Assembly (NCBI RefSeq): GCF_001426565.1 | Contig: NZ_LMFA01000002.1 | Coordinates: forward strand, 62,001-126,000 | Direction: 5' to 3' | DNA length: 64,000 bases | Origin: Rhizobium sp. Root482 | Lineage (GTDB): Bacteria > Pseudomonadota > Alphaproteobacteria > Rhizobiales > Rhizobiaceae | Shown here: positions 54,356 through 63,290 of the stretch, piece by piece | Layout of the letters: the number at the start of each line of letters is the position of its first letter | Position numbering within the stretch: position 1 is the first letter of the stretch | Notes under the pieces: model-generated | The model's database searches: none | Seen by the model: the letters and a program-made list of their open reading frames with translations, nothing else | What the model was told of the DNA's origin: nothing | Translations under genes and position numbers: made by a program

Positions 54356-54374
54356 CCGCCTAAATTATAGGCGG
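54356..54374 (-). terminator. Terminator-like hairpin in the leader of the DUF2735 gene
   Basis: CCGCCTA (54356-54362) and TAGGCGG (54368-54374), loop AATTA. On the minus strand it is followed after six bases by an eight-T run. It stands about 80 bp before the DUF2735 start, so it would act as an attenuator or stop leftward read-through from the glnII control region. Confidence 0.5.
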
Positions 54375-54501
54375 CACCCTACGCATGACTGATTTCGCGC
54401 TGTTCGGTCATCAATGTCCGGACGCCCATCGGGCAAGCAAAACGCGGCGATGCCGTGAATGTTTCGCGCTTCCGACTTAAAAATCGCCTCCCCGATCAAA
54501 C

Positions 54502-54517
54502 TGGCACGCCGCATGCA
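54502..54517 (+). promoter_or_regulatory. Sigma-54 promoter of glnII
   Basis: TGGCACGCCGCATGCA matches the -24/-12 consensus TGGCACG-N4-TTGCA with one mismatch and exact spacing. It lies 80 bp before the glnII start. Rhizobial glnII genes are known to be NtrC/sigma-54 dependent. No NtrC site could be assigned with confidence. Confidence 0.8.
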
Positions 54518-54596
54518 TAACAGTTGACAGCCGTTGGCGGCGGAGCGCGGGTCGATTGCCCGATGCTGCGGATCATCAACCCTTGAGAGGTTCGAA

Positions 54597-55637
54597 ATGA
54601 CGAAATACAAGCTCGAATATATCTGGCTGGATGGATACACACCGTCGCCCAATCTTCGCGGCAAGACGCAGGTCAAGGAATTCGAGACTTTCCCGGCGCT
54701 CGAACAATTGCCGCTCTGGGGCTTCGACGGAAGCTCGACCCTGCAGGCCGAAGGCCGCAATTCCGATTGCGTGCTGAAGCCCGTCGCGCTCTACCCAGAC
54801 CCGGCGCGCACAAACGGCGTGCTGGTCATGTGCGAGGTCATGATGCCGGACGGCGTCACGCCGCATCCGTCCAACAGCCGCGCCACGGTCGTCGATGACG
54901 AAGGCACCTGGTTCGGCTTCGAGCAGGAATATTTCTTCTACAAGAACGGCCGGCCGCTCGGCTTCCCGGAAACCGGCTATCCGGCACCGCAGGGTCCTTA
55001 TTACACCGGCGTCGGCTATGCCAATGTCGGCGATGTCGCCCGCAAGATCGTCGAGGAACATCTAGACCTCTGCCTCGCCGCCGGCATCAACCATGAAGGC
55101 ATCAATGCCGAAGTGGCCAAGGGCCAGTGGGAGTTCCAGATTTTCGGCAAGGGTTCCAAGAGGGCCGCCGACGAAATCTGGATGGCGCGCTATCTCCTGC
55201 AGCGCCTGACGGAAAAATACGGCATAGACATCGAATATCATTGCAAGCCGCTCGGCGATACCGATTGGAACGGCTCCGGCATGCACGCCAATTTCTCGAC
55301 GAAGCATATGCGCGAAGTCGGCGGCAAGGATTATTTCGAAGCGTTGATGGAAGCCTTCCGCAAGAACCGCGCCGAACACATCGCCGTCTATGGTCCGGAC
55401 AACCATCTGCGCCTGACCGGCAAACACGAGACCGCGTCGATCGACACGTTCAGCTACGGCGTCGCCGACCGTGGCGCCTCGATCCGGGTGCCGCATTCCT
55501 TCGTCAACAACGGCTATCGCGGCTATCTCGAAGATCGGCGCCCGAATTCGCAGGGCTGCCCCTACCAGATCGCCTCGCGCATCCTGCAGACGATCCTGGA
55601 AGTTCCGCTGGAAAGCAGCATCTCGGCTGCAGCCTGA
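54597..55637 (+). CDS. glnII: Glutamine synthetase type II (GlnII)
   Basis: 346 aa from the ATG at 54597 (MTKYKLEYIWLDGYTPSPNL), with GAGAGG upstream. It is the eukaryotic-type GS: PLWGFDGSSTLQAEGRNSDC, FGFEQEYFFYKNGRPLGFPE, CKPLGDTDWNGSGMHANFST, and YGPDNHLRLTGKHETASIDT with active-site residues. It makes glutamine from glutamate and ammonia using ATP. Unlike GlnA (GSI) it is not adenylylated. Length and motifs are complete. Confidence 0.97.
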   Translation: MTKYKLEYIWLDGYTPSPNLRGKTQVKEFETFPALEQLPLWGFDGSSTLQAEGRNSDCVLKPVALYPDPARTNGVLVMCEVMMPDGVTPHPSNSRATVVDDEGTWFGFEQEYFFYKNGRPLGFPETGYPAPQGPYYTGVGYANVGDVARKIVEEHLDLCLAAGINHEGINAEVAKGQWEFQIFGKGSKRAADEIWMARYLLQRLTEKYGIDIEYHCKPLGDTDWNGSGMHANFSTKHMREVGGKDYFEALMEAFRKNRAEHIAVYGPDNHLRLTGKHETASIDTFSYGVADRGASIRVPHSFVNNGYRGYLEDRRPNSQGCPYQIASRILQTILEVPLESSISAAA

Positions 55638-55647
55638 CAACAATCTC

Positions 55648-55675
55648 ATGGCGCCGGCGATTGATCCGGCGCCAT
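55648..55675 (+). terminator. Hairpin after glnII
   Basis: ATGGCGCCGG (55648-55657) pairs perfectly with CCGGCGCCAT (55666-55675) around an 8-base loop, 10 bp after the glnII stop. There is no T-run, so Rho-independent action is not certain. Confidence 0.6.
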
Positions 55676-55790
55676 GTCCCCTGCACGGCCGGCCCTTTTC
55701 TTGGCCTGCCCCACACATGCCGCACTGGTATTCGGGCTGCGCCATGACTAGTTTCATGGTTCGGAACCGAAATCATGACGGGATGCAGCC

Positions 55791-56999
55791 ATGCAGTTTC
55801 CAACCAGTGCCAGCCTTCGCCATGAAACCGCCGAGCCCCAGGCGGCGCCCAGCCGAGGCCTCATCGACTGGCTGATGATGGAGACCCGCGACGAGCGGTT
55901 CATCGACAACATCTTCGTGGAACTCTGCGACAGGCTGAACGAAGCCGGCATACCGGTTTCACGCGGCACGCTGCATTTCCGCATTCTTCATCCGCAGTGG
56001 TTCGGGGCGCGCATTCTCTGGCAGAGAGGCATGGATAAGGCGGAGATCGACACGGTCGGATACGGCTTCGAGGCAACGCCGCAATATCAGCACAGCCCAA
56101 TCCATGAGCTTAATGACGGTGCCACCGCCGTTCGGCAGCGCCTTGAACCGGGTGCGGGCGAATTGTCCTACCCGATCTACGACGAACTGCGCGCTGAGGG
56201 ACATACCGATTATATCGCCTGGCCGCTGCAGCATACGCTGGGCAAGCAGCATATCATCAGTTTTGCCGCCGATCGGCCAGGCGGGTTCACGGACGACGAC
56301 CTGGCCTTTCTTGCCGAGCTTCTGCCCGCTTTCGCGCTGGTCAGCGAAATCCGCCTGAAAAGCCGTCTTGCCCGCACATTGCTCGAAACCTATGTCGGGC
56401 CGCATGCGAGCGAACAGATCCTTGCCGGCGCCACTACGCGCGGTAGCGGCGTGACGGTGGGCGCGGCGATCCTCATCTGCGACCTGCGCGACTTTACCGG
56501 TCTCTCCGATCTCTGGCCGCGCGACGACGTCATCGACATCCTGAACGGATATTTCGATGCGATGGCGGGACCGATCGAACAACATGGCGGCGAAATTCTT
56601 AAATTCATGGGAGACGGGCTTCTGGCGATCTTTCCCCTTGCCAATGACGCTGCCTGCAATCGCCTTCTCAAGGCGATCCGCGAGGCGCAGGCGGAAATGA
56701 CCGTGCTGAACGAGGAGATGACGAAGAACGGGCACAAGCCGCTCGGCTACGGCATCGGCGTCCATGTGGGCGACGTGATGTACGGCAATATCGGCTCGCG
56801 CAGCCGCCTCGACTTCACCGTCATCGGCCCGGCCGTCAATATCGCCTCGCGGCTGGAAAGCCTGACCAAGGAACTGAAACGCCCCGTCCTGCTGTCACGC
56901 GCCTTCGTGGAAAAAGCGGGCTGCGGCGGGGAACTGGAAAGCCTCGGACCTCACCATCTCAGAGGCCTCGAAGACCCGGTCGACGTTTTTGCGTTTTGA
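55791..56999 (+). CDS. Class III adenylate/guanylate cyclase with N-terminal sensor-like domain
   Basis: 402 aa, soluble. Residues about 25-195 form a GAF-like region of unknown ligand, including AEGHTDYIAWPLQHTLGKQH. The cyclase domain (about 215-402) has ILICDLRDFTGLSD (metal Asp), GGEILKFMGDGLLAIFPLAN (metal Asp, base-contact Lys), GVHVGDVMYGNIGSRSRLDF and VIGPAVNIASRLESLTKELK (transition-state Asn and Arg). These support an active enzyme, most likely making cAMP. Rhizobia encode many such cyclases. Monocistronic or with the next gene (35 bp gap). Confidence 0.9.
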   Translation: MQFPTSASLRHETAEPQAAPSRGLIDWLMMETRDERFIDNIFVELCDRLNEAGIPVSRGTLHFRILHPQWFGARILWQRGMDKAEIDTVGYGFEATPQYQHSPIHELNDGATAVRQRLEPGAGELSYPIYDELRAEGHTDYIAWPLQHTLGKQHIISFAADRPGGFTDDDLAFLAELLPAFALVSEIRLKSRLARTLLETYVGPHASEQILAGATTRGSGVTVGAAILICDLRDFTGLSDLWPRDDVIDILNGYFDAMAGPIEQHGGEILKFMGDGLLAIFPLANDAACNRLLKAIREAQAEMTVLNEEMTKNGHKPLGYGIGVHVGDVMYGNIGSRSRLDFTVIGPAVNIASRLESLTKELKRPVLLSRAFVEKAGCGGELESLGPHHLRGLEDPVDVFAF

Positions 57000-57034
57000 T
57001 GCTGGGGCATCCTTGCCAGCCACATGGAGCCACC

Positions 57035-57526
57035 ATGCGTGATCCCTTCCGCAATCCCTTTCCGGCATCGGATGCCTCCCGTCATGCCATCTGGCAGATG
57101 CTGGTCGAGCGCGACATCGACGCCTTTCTCGCGGCCGACTGGTCGAGAGTCGCCGGCGATTTTGTCGAGGATGGCTTTATCGGCATCGACGGCAGGCGCG
57201 AGGCCAGCCCCGACAAATGGCGCTTGGCATTCCCTTCCCTCTCCGCCTATCGCGAGGAATGGCTGCGGCAGGCAAGGGATTTCGCGGGCCAAAGCTTTGC
57301 CGAGGACACCCGCAAGGCCATCTTCACGACGACGACGCTCGAGGATATCGAGATTGGAGGCGATCTGGCGCTGGCCCGCAAAAAATTCGACGGCAGCCTG
57401 AGCCGATCGGACGGTACGATCGATATCCTGAAATGGCAGACGCTCTATTATTGCCGCCGGCACGAGGGACGCTGGAAGATCAGCGGCTTTACCGGATATC
57501 TGCCCAACCCAATGGGCACTGCCTGA
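57035..57526 (+). CDS. NTF2/SnoaL-like protein of unknown function
   Basis: 163 aa from the ATG at 57035 (MRDPFRNPFPASDASRHAIW). The pattern of an N-terminal helix with FLAADWSRVAGDFVEDGFIG and a C-terminal strand pair (LYYCRRHEGRWKISGFTGYL) fits the cone-shaped NTF2-like fold used by many small enzymes and binding proteins. No catalytic residues can be assigned. It follows the cyclase by 35 bp and may be co-transcribed. Confidence 0.65.
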   Translation: MRDPFRNPFPASDASRHAIWQMLVERDIDAFLAADWSRVAGDFVEDGFIGIDGRREASPDKWRLAFPSLSAYREEWLRQARDFAGQSFAEDTRKAIFTTTTLEDIEIGGDLALARKKFDGSLSRSDGTIDILKWQTLYYCRRHEGRWKISGFTGYLPNPMGTA

Positions 57527-57604
57527 CCAGTACGGGCCAGGTTTCGGGCTTTTTCCGATATCCATCCGCACATGTAAAAACGGGCTCGACTTGGAAGCCC
57601 CGGC

Positions 57605-58039
57605 TCAACCGGCGGCAGTCACTTCCCGTCCGGTTTCTTCCTCATCTTCCTTCTGAGCCGCATCATCCGCCCGGTCCTCAACGGCTGTGGCTTTCTTTGC
57701 CAGGGCATCGCTCAGTTCGCGCAACTCTTCCTCGCCCAGCTTCTCGATGCCGATGAACCGGTTTGCGGCATGGCTGGTGAGGATCAGTTCGTCGAGCTTC
57801 GCCTGCAGCGCCTTGCCGTCGCGGTTTTGCGAGTTCTGCAGGACGAAGACCATCAGGAACGTGATGATCGTGGTGCCGGTATTGATGACCAATTGCCATG
57901 TTTCGGAAAAGCCGAAGAACGGCCCGGAAAGCGCCCAGACCAGGACCAATGCCACCGCAAGAACGAAAGCAAACGGCTGCCCCGACCATTGAGCGACGCC
58001 ATTGGCGAAGGTTGCGAAAAAATTCGGCTTGCTGGACAT
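57605..58039 (-). CDS. Low-affinity iron permease family membrane protein
   Basis: 144 aa from the ATG at 58039 (MSSKPNFFATFANGVAQWSG). Two membrane helices (FAFVLAVALVLVWALSGPFF; LVINTGTTIITFLMVFVLQN) are followed by QNRDGKALQAKLDELILTSH and an acidic C-terminal tail. The phrase NTGTTIITFLMVFVLQNSQN is the hallmark of the Iron_permease family (PF04120 type). The true substrate in bacteria is not established. Confidence 0.88.
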   Translation of the reverse strand: MSSKPNFFATFANGVAQWSGQPFAFVLAVALVLVWALSGPFFGFSETWQLVINTGTTIITFLMVFVLQNSQNRDGKALQAKLDELILTSHAANRFIGIEKLGEEELRELSDALAKKATAVEDRADDAAQKEDEEETGREVTAAG

Positions 58040-58170
58040 CGGACACCTCGTGCTGGAACCTGACGATAACATTCCAGCAAGCCGCTGGTTCCATGCCGCG
58101 ATATCCATGCATATGCTACCCGACACCGCAGCAAGGGAAGAGATCTTCCCAGATCCATCTCCCATGAATA

Positions 58171-59340
58171 TCAGGGTTTGAGGACGACCTTGATGCAGCC
58201 GTCCTTCCTGTCGCGGAACGTCTTGTAGAGGTCGGGGCCTTCCTCAAGCGTAGCCCGGTGGGTGATGACGAAGGATGGGTCGATTTCGCCCTTCTGGATG
58301 CGATCGAGCAGTATCGGCATGTAGTGCTGTACCGGCGTCTGCGCCATTCGGAAGGTCAGCCCGCGATTGATCGCCGATCCCATCGGGATCTTGTCGAGGA
58401 AACCGCCATAGACCCCGACGATCGACACCGTGCCGAAATTGCGGCAGCAGTGGATCGCCTGGCGCAGCACATGCGGCCGGTCCGTGCCCATGAAAGTCGC
58501 GACCTTGACCCGATCGACGACCGCATCGAAACCGGACATGGTATCGGGCTCGGTTCCCACAGCATCGATGCAGGCATCCGCGCCCCGTCCGGCGGTCAGT
58601 TCCATGATGCGGTCGTAGATATCCTCATCACGGAAATCGAGCGTCAGCGCGCCGCTTTCGCGGGCAAGAGCAAGGCGTTCGGCAACGGTGTCGATCGCGA
58701 TGACCCGCTCCGCACCCAGCAGGAAGGCGCTCCTGATCGCCATCTGCCCGACCGGGCCGCAGCCCCAGATCGCGATCGTATCGCCCGGCTGGATATTGCA
58801 GAATTCCGCCGCCATATAGCCGGTGGGAAAGATATCGGAGAGAAACAGGACCTGCTCGTCGGTCAGCCCATCGGGAACCTTGATCGGCCCGACATCGGCA
58901 TAGGGCACGCGCAGAAATTCCGCCTGCCCGCCGCTGAAACCACCGAGCAGGTGCGAATAGCCGAACAGACCGGCGGGTGAACTGCCCCATATCTTGGCGG
59001 CCTTGTCCTTGTTCGGGTTGGAGCGCTCGCAGCCGGAGAAATATCCCCGCTTGCAGAAGAAGCATTCGCCGCAGGAGATGGTGAACGGAACCACCACGCG
59101 GTCACCGACCTTCAGGGCCTTGTTCTCGGAACCGACCTCGACCACTTCGCCCATGGTTTCGTGACCGACGATGTCGCCGGATTCCATGGATGGAATGACC
59201 CCGTCGAAAATATGCAGGTCCGACCCGCAGATGGCGCAAGCGGTTACCTTGATGATGGCATCACGACCATGCTCGATCTTCGGATCGGGAACGCTTTCGC
59301 AGCGAATATCGCTTTTGCCGTGCCAGGTAAGCGCCTTCAT
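58171..59340 (-). CDS. Zinc-dependent alcohol dehydrogenase
   Basis: 389 aa from the ATG at 59340 ([20 protein letters not shown]). The catalytic zinc site is in [15 protein letters not shown] and [12 protein letters not shown]. The structural zinc Cys cluster is [15 protein letters not shown]. The NAD(P) fold has [20 protein letters not shown]. The insert around [13 protein letters not shown] and the overall form resemble the glutathione-independent formaldehyde dehydrogenase group. The substrate is not certain. It stands alone on the minus strand. Confidence 0.9.
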   Translation of the reverse strand: MKALTWHGKSDIRCESVPDPKIEHGRDAIIKVTACAICGSDLHIFDGVIPSMESGDIVGHETMGEVVEVGSENKALKVGDRVVVPFTISCGECFFCKRGYFSGCERSNPNKDKAAKIWGSSPAGLFGYSHLLGGFSGGQAEFLRVPYADVGPIKVPDGLTDEQVLFLSDIFPTGYMAAEFCNIQPGDTIAIWGCGPVGQMAIRSAFLLGAERVIAIDTVAERLALARESGALTLDFRDEDIYDRIMELTAGRGADACIDAVGTEPDTMSGFDAVVDRVKVATFMGTDRPHVLRQAIHCCRNFGTVSIVGVYGGFLDKIPMGSAINRGLTFRMAQTPVQHYMPILLDRIQKGEIDPSFVITHRATLEEGPDLYKTFRDRKDGCIKVVLKP

Positions 59341-59564
59341 GTCGTTCTCCTCGATTGCTGGGGCCGCCGGCGCGGAAGGTGACAAAGTGGCGAGATGCCG
59401 GACCATGTTCCTCCAGTTCAAAATGGCCGATACGTCCGCAAACTCGCGAAAACGCGTTTTGATCCCTCCAGCGCGGAGAATTGGATTTTCGTTGAAAGCA
59501 GGCTGCAGGCGCAACATGGCCGCGGGAGGCAAGGCTATTCGGAAATAGCCCGCACGCCTGTCAT

Positions 59565-60113
59565 TCAGAAGGTCGGCGGGGTGCAGGCGCTGATGACTTC
59601 GCAGGCGACAGGGCCGATAGAGCGGAACCGGTGCGGCCGGCGGCTTTCGAAGTAATAGGCGTCGCCCGGCCCCAATATGCGGCGCTCGTCATCGACGGTC
59701 ACCTCCAGCCTGCCCGAAAGGACGATGCCGCCCTCCTCGCCATCGTGCACCAGCGGCACCTTGCCCGTGTCGGCGCCCGGTTGGTAGCACTCCTTGAGGA
59801 TCTGGAGACTGCGGCCGAAAAGATTGTCGCCCACCTGCCGAAAGGAAATAGGCCCCTTGCCGATCTCGACCAGTTCATCGGATCGGTAGAACGCCTTTTT
59901 CGGCACGTCCGGCTCGAAGGCGAAAAACTCCGCAAGCCCGATTGGGATGCCGTCGAGGATGCGTTTCAACGCCCCGACGGAAGGGTTGGACGTGTTGGAT
60001 TCGATCAACGATATGGTCGAATTGGTCACGCCGGCACGCTTGGCCAGCATCCGCTGCGAGAGATTATGGGCGATGCGCAACGACCGCAGACGGCCTCCCA
60101 GATCGATGCTCAT
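59565..60113 (-). CDS. XRE-cupin transcriptional regulator (PuuR-like)
   Basis: 182 aa from the ATG at 60113, with the strong ribosome site AGGAGG. The N-terminal XRE helix-turn-helix is [40 protein letters not shown]. The C-terminal cupin (about 105-180) contains [20 protein letters not shown] and [20 protein letters not shown]. Such regulators often sense polyamines or amino-acid catabolites. It is divergent from the omega-aminotransferase gene, with a 142-bp shared control region, and is its probable regulator. Confidence 0.9.
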   Translation of the reverse strand: MSIDLGGRLRSLRIAHNLSQRMLAKRAGVTNSTISLIESNTSNPSVGALKRILDGIPIGLAEFFAFEPDVPKKAFYRSDELVEIGKGPISFRQVGDNLFGRSLQILKECYQPGADTGKVPLVHDGEEGGIVLSGRLEVTVDDERRILGPGDAYYFESRRPHRFRSIGPVACEVISACTPPTF

Positions 60114-60255
60114 TCGCTCCTCCTGTTTGCGTTGTTCGAAATATCGCAACTTGTCTGTTATCACTTCATATTTTTCAGTGGCTTGGAGTCAACCAGAAAA
60201 GGACTTGTTGATTGAGCTGAAGCATGGCGACATCCCCTCCAAAGAGGAGAAGATC

Positions 60256-61593
60256 ATGGACGCTCATAACAAACCCAATGCACCGGCGCTTGATAGTTTC
60301 TGGATGCCGTTTACCGCCAATCGCCAGTTCAAGACGGCGCCGCGCCTTCTGGCCTCGGCCGAGGGCATGTACTACACCTCGACCGACGGCCGCCGCGTTC
60401 TCGACGGCACGGCGGGCCTGTGGTGCGTCAATGCCGGGCATGGGCGCCGCCAGATCGCCGCCGCCGTCGAACGCCAGCTTTCGACACTCGATTTCGCGCC
60501 TTCCTTCCAGATGGGACATCCGGTCGCCTTCGATTTTGCCGAACGGCTGGCCGAGATCGCCCCCGGTCGTCCCGGCGAAAAGCTCGACCGGATCTTCTTC
60601 ACCGGCTCGGGCTCGGAATCGGTCGATACCGCGCTGAAGATCGCCATTGCCTACCAGCGCTCCATCGGCCAGGGCACCCGCAATCGGCTGATCGGCCGCG
60701 AGCGCGGTTATCACGGCGTCGGCTTCGGCGGCATATCGGTCGGCGGCCTTGTCAACAATCGCCGCGTCTTTCCGTTGCTGCCGGGTTCCGATCATTTGCG
60801 CCACACCCATGATCTCGCCAGGAACGCCTATGTGAAGGGCCAGCCGGAACACGGGGCGGAGCTTGCCGACGACCTCGAAAGGCTGGTCGGCCTACATGGC
60901 GCCGAAACCATTGCCGCCTGCATCGTCGAGCCGGTGGCCGGCTCCACCGGCGTACTCGTGCCGCCGAAAGGCTATCTCGAGCGGCTGCGCGCCATTTGCG
61001 ACAAGCACGGCATCCTGTTGATCTTCGACGAGGTCATCACCGGCTTCGGCCGCCTGGGCGCCGGCTTCGCCACCGATTATTTCGGCGTCAGCCCGGATAT
61101 CATCACGACGGCCAAGGGCCTGACCAATGGCGCCATTCCGATGGGCGCCGTCTTTGCCAGCCGCAAGGTTCATGATGCACTGATGCACGGCCCGGAAGGC
61201 CAGATCGAGCTTTTCCACGGCTATACCTATTCCGGTCACCCGGTCGCCTGCGCCGCCGGCATCGCCACGCTCGACATCTATCGGGACGAGGGTCTTTTCA
61301 CCCGCGCCGCCGAGCTTCAGGACGACTGGCACGATGCCCTGCATTCGCTGAAGGGCCTGCCGCACGTCATCGATATCCGCACCATCGGGCTGATCGCCGG
61401 CATCGAATTGCAATCGCGTGACGGGGCTGCCGGTGCCCGCGCCTACGAGGTCTTTGCCGATTGCTTTGAAAAGGGGCTGTTGATCCGCGTTACCGGCGAC
61501 ATCATCGCGCTTTCGCCGCCGCTGATCGCGCAGAAATCTCATATCGACGACATGGTTTCGATCCTCGGCGACGCGATCAGGCGTGCGGCTTGA
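60256..61593 (+). CDS. Class III omega-amino acid:pyruvate aminotransferase
   Basis: 445 aa from the ATG at 60256, with GAGGAG upstream. It starts MDAHNKPNAPALDSFWMPFT, as in beta-alanine:pyruvate aminotransferases. The PLP motifs are FFTGSGSESVDTALKIA, LIFDEVITGFGRLGAGF and IITTAKGLTNGAIPMGAVF with the Schiff-base Lys. It moves amino groups from beta-alanine or similar omega-amino compounds to pyruvate. The divergent cupin regulator and the convergent amine-type ABC importer suggest use of an imported amine. Confidence 0.92.
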   Translation: MDAHNKPNAPALDSFWMPFTANRQFKTAPRLLASAEGMYYTSTDGRRVLDGTAGLWCVNAGHGRRQIAAAVERQLSTLDFAPSFQMGHPVAFDFAERLAEIAPGRPGEKLDRIFFTGSGSESVDTALKIAIAYQRSIGQGTRNRLIGRERGYHGVGFGGISVGGLVNNRRVFPLLPGSDHLRHTHDLARNAYVKGQPEHGAELADDLERLVGLHGAETIAACIVEPVAGSTGVLVPPKGYLERLRAICDKHGILLIFDEVITGFGRLGAGFATDYFGVSPDIITTAKGLTNGAIPMGAVFASRKVHDALMHGPEGQIELFHGYTYSGHPVACAAGIATLDIYRDEGLFTRAAELQDDWHDALHSLKGLPHVIDIRTIGLIAGIELQSRDGAAGARAYEVFADCFEKGLLIRVTGDIIALSPPLIAQKSHIDDMVSILGDAIRRAA

Positions 61594-61611
61594 GAAAGCG
61601 AGGGTCGAAGA

Positions 61612-62355
61612 TCAGCGCCTGCCAACCCGGCGCGTGAGCAGCTTCTCCACGCCTGAAAGACTGTCATAGATCAGAATAGCCAGGGCGCCGACGATCAGCC
61701 CCCCCTGCAGGATGAAAGCGAGGTTGTTGGATTGAAGCCCGGCAATGATGACTTCGCCGAGTGTCTTTGCCGCCACTGTCGAACCGATGGTGGCGGTGGA
61801 GAGATTGATGACGACGGACAGGCGGATGCCAGCGACGATGACCGGCAGGGAGAGTGGCAATTCGACCTGGAAGAGCCGTTGAAAGCCGGTCATGCCGGCA
61901 CCGCGCGCCGCCTCCATGACCGAACGCGGCAGATTGGTGAGGGCCGTCAGCGTATTCTCGAAAATCGGCAGCAGCCCATAGAGAAAAAGCGCGATCAGGG
62001 TCGGCTTCTCGCCGAATCCCACCGCCGGCACGGCCAAAGCCAGGACCGCGACCGGCGGAAAGGTCTGGCCGATATTTACCAGGCTACGCGACAGCGGCAG
62101 GAACTCCGCCCCGATCGGCCGGGTGACGAGGATTGCAAGACCTATGGCAATGATCGTGGCGGCCGCTGTCGCAATGAACACCGTTCTCAGATGCTGGAGG
62201 GTGAGGCTCAGCAGGCTTCCATGGTTGTAGATCGCCGGAGCGTCTTGCTGGACGAGCGGTTTCAGCAGCGGCTCGAAACTCTCCGGCGAAACCAGGAAGG
62301 CGAGCAGCGCCAGCAGCAGCAATCCGCGCAGGGCCGTCGGCAACCAGGCCCTCAT
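61612..62355 (-). CDS. ABC importer permease (ProW/OpuCB type)
   Basis: 247 aa with about six hydrophobic segments. The ATPase-coupling loop is EAARGAGMTGFQRLFQVELP, followed by LSLPVIVAGIRLSVVINLST. Proteins of this type transport quaternary amines such as glycine betaine or choline. It overlaps the ATPase gene by four bases. It is the second permease of the set; the last is at 63287. Confidence 0.9.
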   Translation of the reverse strand: MRAWLPTALRGLLLLALLAFLVSPESFEPLLKPLVQQDAPAIYNHGSLLSLTLQHLRTVFIATAAATIIAIGLAILVTRPIGAEFLPLSRSLVNIGQTFPPVAVLALAVPAVGFGEKPTLIALFLYGLLPIFENTLTALTNLPRSVMEAARGAGMTGFQRLFQVELPLSLPVIVAGIRLSVVINLSTATIGSTVAAKTLGEVIIAGLQSNNLAFILQGGLIVGALAILIYDSLSGVEKLLTRRVGRR

Positions 62356-63290
62356 TGGAGCCTCGCCGCCCGTTTCAGCAATGTCGAGAGTTTAATACGC
62401 CCGATCGGCTTTCCGCCAACGGAAACGACCGGCAGCGCATCCCGGCCGCTCCAGAGGAGAGCGGCCAGCGCATCCTGCTGGCTCCTGTCCTCCTGAATTG
62501 GCTCCCCTTCCGCCTCTCCGGGCTCGACAGCTGCTGCGGCATTTGCAACGGAAAGCAACCGAAACGGCCGCTCGGCATCGCCGATCAGGGTTTTCACGAA
62601 GTCGGTCGTCGGTGCACGCACCAGTTCGACCGGCGGCCCGTATTGCACGACCTTCCCCTTGTCCATCACGGCGATCTTGTTCGCCAGATGGAAAGCCTCG
62701 TTCATGTCATGCGTCACGAGCACGATGGTGGTGCCGAAATGCTTCTGGATCGCCAGAAGATCGTCCTGCGCCTTCGCGCGAATGATGGGATCGAGCGCAC
62801 CGAAGGGCTCATCCATCAGCAGCACGTTCGGCTCGGCGGCAAGCGCCCGCGCAACGCCGACACGCTGCTGTTGCCCGCCGGAGAGCTGGTGCGGGTATCG
62901 AGGCCCGAAGATTTCCGGCTCCAATTGAAAAAGCGTGAGAAGCTCGGCAACTTTCGCATCCATGCGCGGCTTCTCCCATCCCAGCAGTCTGGGCACCGTC
63001 GCGATGTTCTGCGCCACCGTGCGATGGGGAAACAATCCATGTCCCTGGATGGCATAGCCGATCCGGCGGCGCAGCTCATGAGCGGGCATGGAACGATTGT
63101 CATCGCCGTCGAGCCGGATTTCTCCCGACGTCGGTTCCACGAGCCGGTTGATCATCCTCAGAAGCGTGGTCTTGCCGGAGCCCGACGTGCCGACGACCAC
63201 GGTTATCGTGCGCGGTTCTATCACCATCGAAACATCGTCGACCACGGCAATTTCGTCATAGGTTTTGGTGATGGCGTCGATTTCGATCAT
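62352..63290 (-). CDS. ABC importer ATPase (ProV/OpuCA type)
   Basis: 312 aa. Walker A VVVGTSGSGKTTLLRMINRL, signature LSGGQQQRVGVARALAAEPN and Walker B VLLMDEPFGALDPIIRAKAQ are intact. Residues about 240-312 are a shortened extension in place of the tandem CBS domains of OpuCA/ProV; only one CBS-like stretch (DALPVVSVGGKPIGRIKLST) is visible. Coupled by four-base overlaps to both permease genes. Confidence 0.93.
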   Translation of the reverse strand: MIEIDAITKTYDEIAVVDDVSMVIEPRTITVVVGTSGSGKTTLLRMINRLVEPTSGEIRLDGDDNRSMPAHELRRRIGYAIQGHGLFPHRTVAQNIATVPRLLGWEKPRMDAKVAELLTLFQLEPEIFGPRYPHQLSGGQQQRVGVARALAAEPNVLLMDEPFGALDPIIRAKAQDDLLAIQKHFGTTIVLVTHDMNEAFHLANKIAVMDKGKVVQYGPPVELVRAPTTDFVKTLIGDAERPFRLLSVANAAAAVEPGEAEGEPIQEDRSQQDALAALLWSGRDALPVVSVGGKPIGRIKLSTLLKRAARLQ

